Shown here: positions 58,505 to 64,000 of the stretch, piece after piece
How positions within the stretch are numbered: the stretch's first letter is position 1
How the letters are laid out: each line of letters starts with the position of its first letter
Origin: Chionoecetes opilio
Lineage: Eukaryota > Arthropoda > Malacostraca > Decapoda > Majidae
NCBI GenBank assembly: GCA_016584305.1
Contig: JACEEZ010000448.1
Location: forward strand, 199,501-263,500
Length of the DNA: 64,000 nt
Reading direction: 5' to 3'
The notes under the pieces: model-generated
Seen by the model: the letters and a program-made list of their open reading frames with translations, nothing else
Databases searched by the model: none
Told to the model about the DNA's origin: nothing
Translations under genes and position numbers: made by a program

Positions 58505-60835
58505 CGCCATGATCTTGATCTTGATTTGGAGTCATCCCAGCAGATGCTGTCAGTGAAAGCCTTTGGTCCGGCGTTCTCCCACACACGTATCTGTTGGGAG
58601 AGAGCAAAAGGGGGAAGCAAAACTAGGGATTTCTTTTCCCTCCTCCTCTCTCTGCATCACATTCATACGGGTCCCCATCACTGAGGGGCCCCCTGCCTTC
58701 ATGCCTCTCTCCCCGTGCTCTCAAGAGTTCTCCAAGAATTCTTTTACACTCTCATATCACACGACTGTCACTCCTCCACTCAGCACACAACCCCAGCAGG
58801 TACGCCATCTCCACTCTCCTCTGTCTCTCATCTCTCGCCTTCTTCCACTCCGGGGACCCTTCTACCACTACTCCAACATTTGTGTTCCTAGCATACTATA
58901 CCGTTCACATTCCAGCATCAAGGCTCAACGGTTCATCCATGCCTGTCACACAACATCCCTCACCACACCTTGCTGCCATCATTTCTTCCATCTGTACATA
59001 CGGACTATTTACCTCCAGCGACTTTGTTCTGGCTCTGAAGAGTAGGTCCCTCCTAGCCACCACATAGAACCTTCATACGTGGCTGGTCCTTTCGCCTGTA
59101 CCATTCCAGTGTTGATTTTCATCATTCCCTCAGCCATTTTCTTTCCCTTCTTTCCACTCTCCTATTATTTCTTTTGCATACAGCCATACTCCATGTTCAT
59201 CACTCCCTGTCACAAACATTCCAGTTCACTGTCCATCTTTACACGTTAACGGAGTATTTCATCCAATCCCATACATATCCAGCCACACCTTGCTTGCCCA
59301 TTTGCTGTCATCCATCGTTGCAGTCTGAGCTCTGTACCTCAAGCCTGCCTTTGCTATCCTCTTCTCTGAACGTGCTCCATCCATGTCTCCTATAATCGAT
59401 TCCCACTGCCACATATCCTATTGGCTCCTAATTTGCTATTCTGCCTGCTTGTTCTGGGTTTACTTCCAATCTGTCCAACTCCTCTAGACCACACCATTGT
59501 TTCCAGGACATAATAATGCTAGGTAATGCCCCCCCCAAAACCCCACAACCCCTTTCCATAGTCCTCTCACCACATTCATACTGTGGCCCGAATCGTGCCA
59601 CACTGCCTAGCCTTCCCAACCCACTTGGTGGCTCTCTAGCTATCCTCTCATGTTTGTTTTCTCACAGCTTTATGCATCCAACCAAATAACCAGATACTTG
59701 TACTCTTTCGGTATCTTTATTTCATTCCCACACACCATCCAAATCCTGTCATCATCAGAGTCATCCCCATTCAACACCAACACGACCTCTTCTCCGTTAC
59801 TGAGCCTAACGTTGAAAGTCCCTACCATACTCAGTCACAGGATTCAGCATTCTTGTAGCTCCATTGTGGTTTCCACTAAGGATCACCACATCATCTGCAT
59901 ACATCAGTATACACTAAAACACTTCATTCCAATTTCACACCCCAGACCTGTACGCTTCACTCTCACACTGCCATTTCCTCAACATAAATCCAAAAAGTAG
60001 AGGAGAAAGGACACAGCCCTGTCTTACTCCTTCTTATATCACCATCAGTCTCCAGGTCACCCATACTGACTGGCCTTGGTGTCTCATACATACTGCTTAT
60101 TTATTTTAACAACATCTTCTCACTCATGGCAATGTCTCAATACCTTACATAGCATTCCTATCCACTCTGTCATACGCTTTATCAATATCTAGAAAGGCTA
60201 GATATTTCTTCTTCCCTCTTCTTGTACGTTTCTCTCAATCACTTATTCCACTACAAACATACTTGCTAACCTTCCTGTTCTTTTCTGAATCCATTCTGCT
60301 CTTCACCCATACCTTATTCTTTCCCCAACTTCACTAGTCTTTCATTCAGTACACCACAGAAACTCTACTACCGGGTCACATAACGCTAGGCCCTGTAATT
60401 TTTAACCTCCTTCCTAACTCTTGGTGGTCCTTCCCTTATGTTGAGGTTCACTCTACTGTCATTCAGGCACCAGGCACCCTTTCCTCTCTCCATTATGTCC
60501 AAACAACTCATGCATTCCCGCAATTACTCCCTCACCTCCTCGCTATAAAATTCATTCGTGTGGATACCCGGTCCATTCCAGGATTTCCATTTTCAGTTTC
60601 TTAAATACCCTCAATCTCATCCATCAAGTTCTTCATCTCATTCTATATTTTTCCTCCACTAAGGTGACTTCACGAAGTCACTCGGTCATTCACACTCCAA
60701 TATCTTTCAGAAGTCTTCTACACAGCTTGGCCATTCCTTTTTCTCCCTTAGTGAATGCCATCACCACTAGTTCTCTACATTTCCTGTATGATTACTACTA
60801 TGTAAAGAATTACTCTGTAATTACTTACTTATGTG
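58505..60835 (-). pseudogene. RTE-like LINE copy U2, 5' truncated
   Basis: Minus strand. The AAGATC tail is at about 58510-58530. The sequence then parallels U1, with the same landmarks (CCCAGCAGATGCTGTCAGTG, CTTTGTTCTGGCTCTGAAGA). It extends further 5' to RT blocks reading YLAFLDIDKAYDRVDRNAM (about 60210-60150). Many single-base indels relative to U1, U3 and U4. Confidence 0.8.
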
Positions 60836-62552
60836 TGATCTTGATCTTGATCTTGATCTTGATTTTGGGAAGGGATGTCACCCAGGCAGATACTGTCAGT
60901 GAAGCCTTGGTCCGGCGTTCTCCAACACACGTAATCGGTTGGGAGAGAAGCAAAAGGGGAAGCAAAAACTAGGGATGTTTTTTCCCTCCTCCTCTCATCG
61001 CATAACATTCATACGGGGTCCCCCATCACTGAGGGGCCCCTGCCTCTCATGCTGTATCCTCACGTGCTCTCCAAAGAGTTCTCCAAGAATTCTTTTACAC
61101 TCTCAATCACAACGACTGTCCACTCCTGCACTCAGCACACAACCCCAGCAGGTACTCCATCTCCACTCTCCTGTCTTCATCTCTCGCATTCTTCCACTCG
61201 ACCTCTCCTACCACTACCTCCAACATTCTGTGGTTCTAGCATACATACCGTTCACATTCCAGATCAAGTGCTCCACGGTTCATTCACCAGTCCACACACA
61301 TCTCACACACCTTGCTGCTCATTCTTCATCTGTACATAGACATTGTACCTCCAGCGACTTTGTCCTGGCTCTGAAGAGTAGGTCCCGTCCATAGCCACCA
61401 TCATAGAAACATTTCATACCGTGCTGGTCCGTCTCCTGTACCATCCAGTAGTTGATTTCTCACTCATTCCCTCAGCCATTCTTTTTTTCCCTTTCTTCTT
61501 AACTCTCCTATTTATCCTTTTCGCATACAGCCATACTCCCATGTCTACACTCCTGTCACAAAACATTCCAGTTTCACCTGTCCATATTTCATTTTACTGA
61601 GTCTTTCATCCAACTTCCATACATATCAGTCCCAAAACCTTGCTTGCCCATTGCTGTCATCATCGTTGCAGTCTAGCTCGTACCTCCAGTCCTGCTTTGC
61701 TATCCTCTCTATGAACGTTGGCTCCATCCCATGTCTCCTCTAATCGCTTCCACTGCACATACCATTATTGGCTCCTAATGCTATTCTGGATGTTGGTTCT
61801 GTGTACTTCCATCTGTCCAACTCCTTCTAGACCACACCATTGTTCCAGGCCAGACATAATGCTAGGGACTGACACACCCTTCCATAGTCTTCTCAACCAC
61901 TTCCATACTTGTTGGCCCACACGACATCTTGCCACACTGCCTATCCTTTCCACCCACTTGGTTGGCGTAGCTATCCTCTCAATAGTTTAGTTTCACACAG
62001 CCTTAATCATCATACCAAATACCCAGATACTGTACCGTTCGTTTCTTTATTTTCATTCCCACCCACCATCAATCCTGTCATCATCAGAGTCATCCCCATT
62101 CACCACCAACATTGACTCAGTTCTCCTTACTGAGCCTAACGTTGAAGTCCCTTTCCATACTCAGTCACGCATTCAGCTCTCTAGTAGCTCATTGTGGTTT
62201 TCACTAAGATCACCACATCAGCTGCATAATCAGTACACTCAACATTCATCCCCAAATTTTCACCCCAGACCTGTACGCTTCACTCTCACTGCCAGTTCCT
62301 CAAATATAATCACAAAAAGTAGGAGAAAGGACACAGCCCTGTCTTACTCCTCTTTATATTCACACATTCCAGTCTCGAGGTCACCAATACTGAACTTGGC
62401 CTGTGTAGTCTCATACATACTGCTTTTATTTTAACAACCTTCCACTCTGCCAATCGTATCCAATACCTTACATAGCATTCTCTACCACTCTGTCATACGC
62501 TTTCTCAATATCTAGAAAGGCGATATTGAGACCTTTGTCCAGGTGTTGATCT
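60836..62552 (-). pseudogene. RTE-like LINE copy U3, 5' truncated
   Basis: Minus strand. A tail of four AAGATC units (60836-60862) is followed by the same 3' landmarks as U1 and U2. GLWKGVSVPSIMSGLEQW (about 61895-61842) corresponds to the thumb block. The 5' edge (about 62545) directly meets the tail of U4. Confidence 0.82.
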
Positions 62553-63655
62553 GATCTTGATCTTGATTGGGAGTCACCCAGCAGATGCTGTCAGTGAAGC
62601 CTTGGTCGGCGTTTCCTACACACGTATAATCTGTGGGAGAGAAGCAAAGGGAGAAAGCAAAACTAGGGATTCTTTTTCCCCTCCTTCCTCTCTGCCTCAC
62701 ATTCATACGGGGTCCCCAATCACCACCATGCATCTCATGCTTCTCCTACGATGCTCTCCAAGATCTTTATACACTCTCCAAAACACGACCGTCACTCCTC
62801 CACTCAGCACACAAACAAAGCAGGTACTCCATCTCCACTCTCCTGTCTCTCATCTCTCGCCATTCTTCCACTCGCCCACCTACTCCTACACTACCTCCAA
62901 CATCTGTTTTAGCATATTCTCATACCGTTCACATTCCAGCATCAAGTGCTCCATCGGTTTCATACACTCTGTCACATACATTCACACACCTTGCTGCCAT
63001 CATTACTTCCATCTGTACATACGACTACTTTTACTCCAGCGACTTGTCGGCTCTGAAGAGTAGGTTCCTCCATAGCCACCATCACGAAACTTTCATACCG
63101 TGGCTGGTCCTTTCTCCTGTACCATGTCCAGTGTGTGAGTTCTCACTCATTCCCCTCAGCCATTCTTCTTTCCCATTTCTCTTCCACTCGCCTATTTATT
63201 TCCTTTTTGCATACAGCCATACTCCCATGGTCTCAATCACTCCTGTCACAAACATTCCAGTTCATCCTGTCCATCTGTCCCCTTTTACTGAGTCTTTCAT
63301 CCATTCCCATACATATCCAGTCACAATACTTGGTTGCCCATTTGCTGTCATCCATTCGTTGCAGTCTTAGCTATACCTCAGTACTGACGTTTGGTATCCT
63401 CTATACTGAACGTGCTCCATCCCATGTCTCCTCTAATCGCTTCACTGCCACATACCTATTGTCCTGAATGCTATTCTGCCTGCTTTGTTCTGTTTACTTC
63501 AAATCTGTCCAAATCCTTTCCTAGACACACCATTGTTTCAAGCCAGGCAATAATAAAGCTAGGGACTGCCAACCCTCCAGTCCTCTCACACTCTACTGTT
63601 GGCCCGACATCTTTGCCACACTGCCTAGCTGCCAAACCCACTGGTGGCTCTAGTT
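62553..63655 (-). pseudogene. RTE-like LINE copy U4, 5' truncated
   Basis: Minus strand. AAGATC tail at 62553-62567, then the family 3' landmarks. It is cut at about 63655, just upstream of its GGLEVQ/ANxYEV region, where a different LINE 3' end begins. Confidence 0.82.
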
Positions 63656-64000
63656 CAGTTCAGTCAGTTGTTGGTCGGGAGTCAGGCCTTTTTCAACGGA
63701 CTCCCTGACGTGTGTCTCTTGCTGTGGGTCTTTAATTCGTTTTCTTCTCTTATCTATCTATTAGTTTATTTCTTTATTTCTTCTTATTTTCTCTGGTCAT
63801 CCAAAAACTGTTGATTGTTTCTTTTTGCTTATCCACATCCACGCTCCGAAACAAATACTCCCCCACTATATTCCTCTTCCTCCTCGAAGTAAGGTTGTTG
63901 AGCCTCACACATTCTTTCTTAATTACTGTAGGTGGGCCCATACAGAAATGTTTTAAGTCCTCCTTTCCGCCCCACATAAATCACAGGTTATTTCTTTTCC
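63656..64000 (-). pseudogene. LINE C-terminal fragment (second LINE family), minus strand
   Basis: Minus-strand partner of 50800-51720. It has the same 3' end (GTCGGGAGTC, GGCCTTTTTCAACGG) and the same coding tail (MWGGKEDLKHF, NIVGEYLFRSVDVDKQKETI, NSFWMTRENKKK). It runs off the window edge. Confidence 0.83.

Overview
This is eukaryotic, apparently intergenic or intronic DNA dominated by transposable elements and simple sequence. Very long (GA)n, (TG)n, (CA)n and (TA)n arrays, CR1-type LINEs, a Penelope-like element, BEL/Pao and Ty3/Gypsy relics and several unnamed transposon-borne protein families suggest an arthropod, most likely a decapod crustacean (inference, about 0.6). No bacterial gene, operon, CRISPR array, tRNA or rRNA was seen. 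The only host-gene sequence I can support is one exon of a THUMPD1-like gene (40740-40990, minus strand).

Layout. 1-588: 18-bp minisatellite. 590-8397: two same-strand BEL/Pao remnants on either side of a decayed DNA-transposon-like gene (TF-1). 8398-14132: microsatellites, a 492-bp tandem duplication and a CR1 fragment. 14361-27735: a nested set of insertions. A Penelope-like reverse transcriptase gene is split (14446-14970 and 27283-27735) by a minus-strand CR1 LINE. That LINE is split by a palindromic MITE-like element, which is probably split in turn by a minus-strand Gypsy element with TGTTAC...GTAACA LTRs (17873-24901). 27736-29038: second CR1 copy, plus strand. 29040-32754: mostly CA and TA arrays. 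32755-35914: a composite element with 15-bp perfect terminal inverted repeats, hairpins and an internal minisatellite. 36150-40170: two more relics of unnamed transposon-associated families (TF-2, TF-3). 40740-40990: THUMPD1-like exon. 41030-49970: a plus-strand LINE split by a 6.3-kb inverted-repeat transposon (TF-4), itself invaded by three TA-flanked elements. 50024-50225: minisatellite. 50800-64000: LINE relics, including a run of minus-strand copies whose (AAGATC)n tails abut the truncated 5' ends of the next.

Almost every coding region is broken by stops and frameshifts. Two zones (about 2490-5640 and about 16500-25140) show swollen homopolymers and blurred sequence that look like consensus or assembly error, not only old age. 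ORFs and ends inside them are approximate. TF-1 to TF-4 are working labels for protein families I recognise from memory as repeated, uncharacterised transposon-associated proteins of arthropods. I could not search databases.
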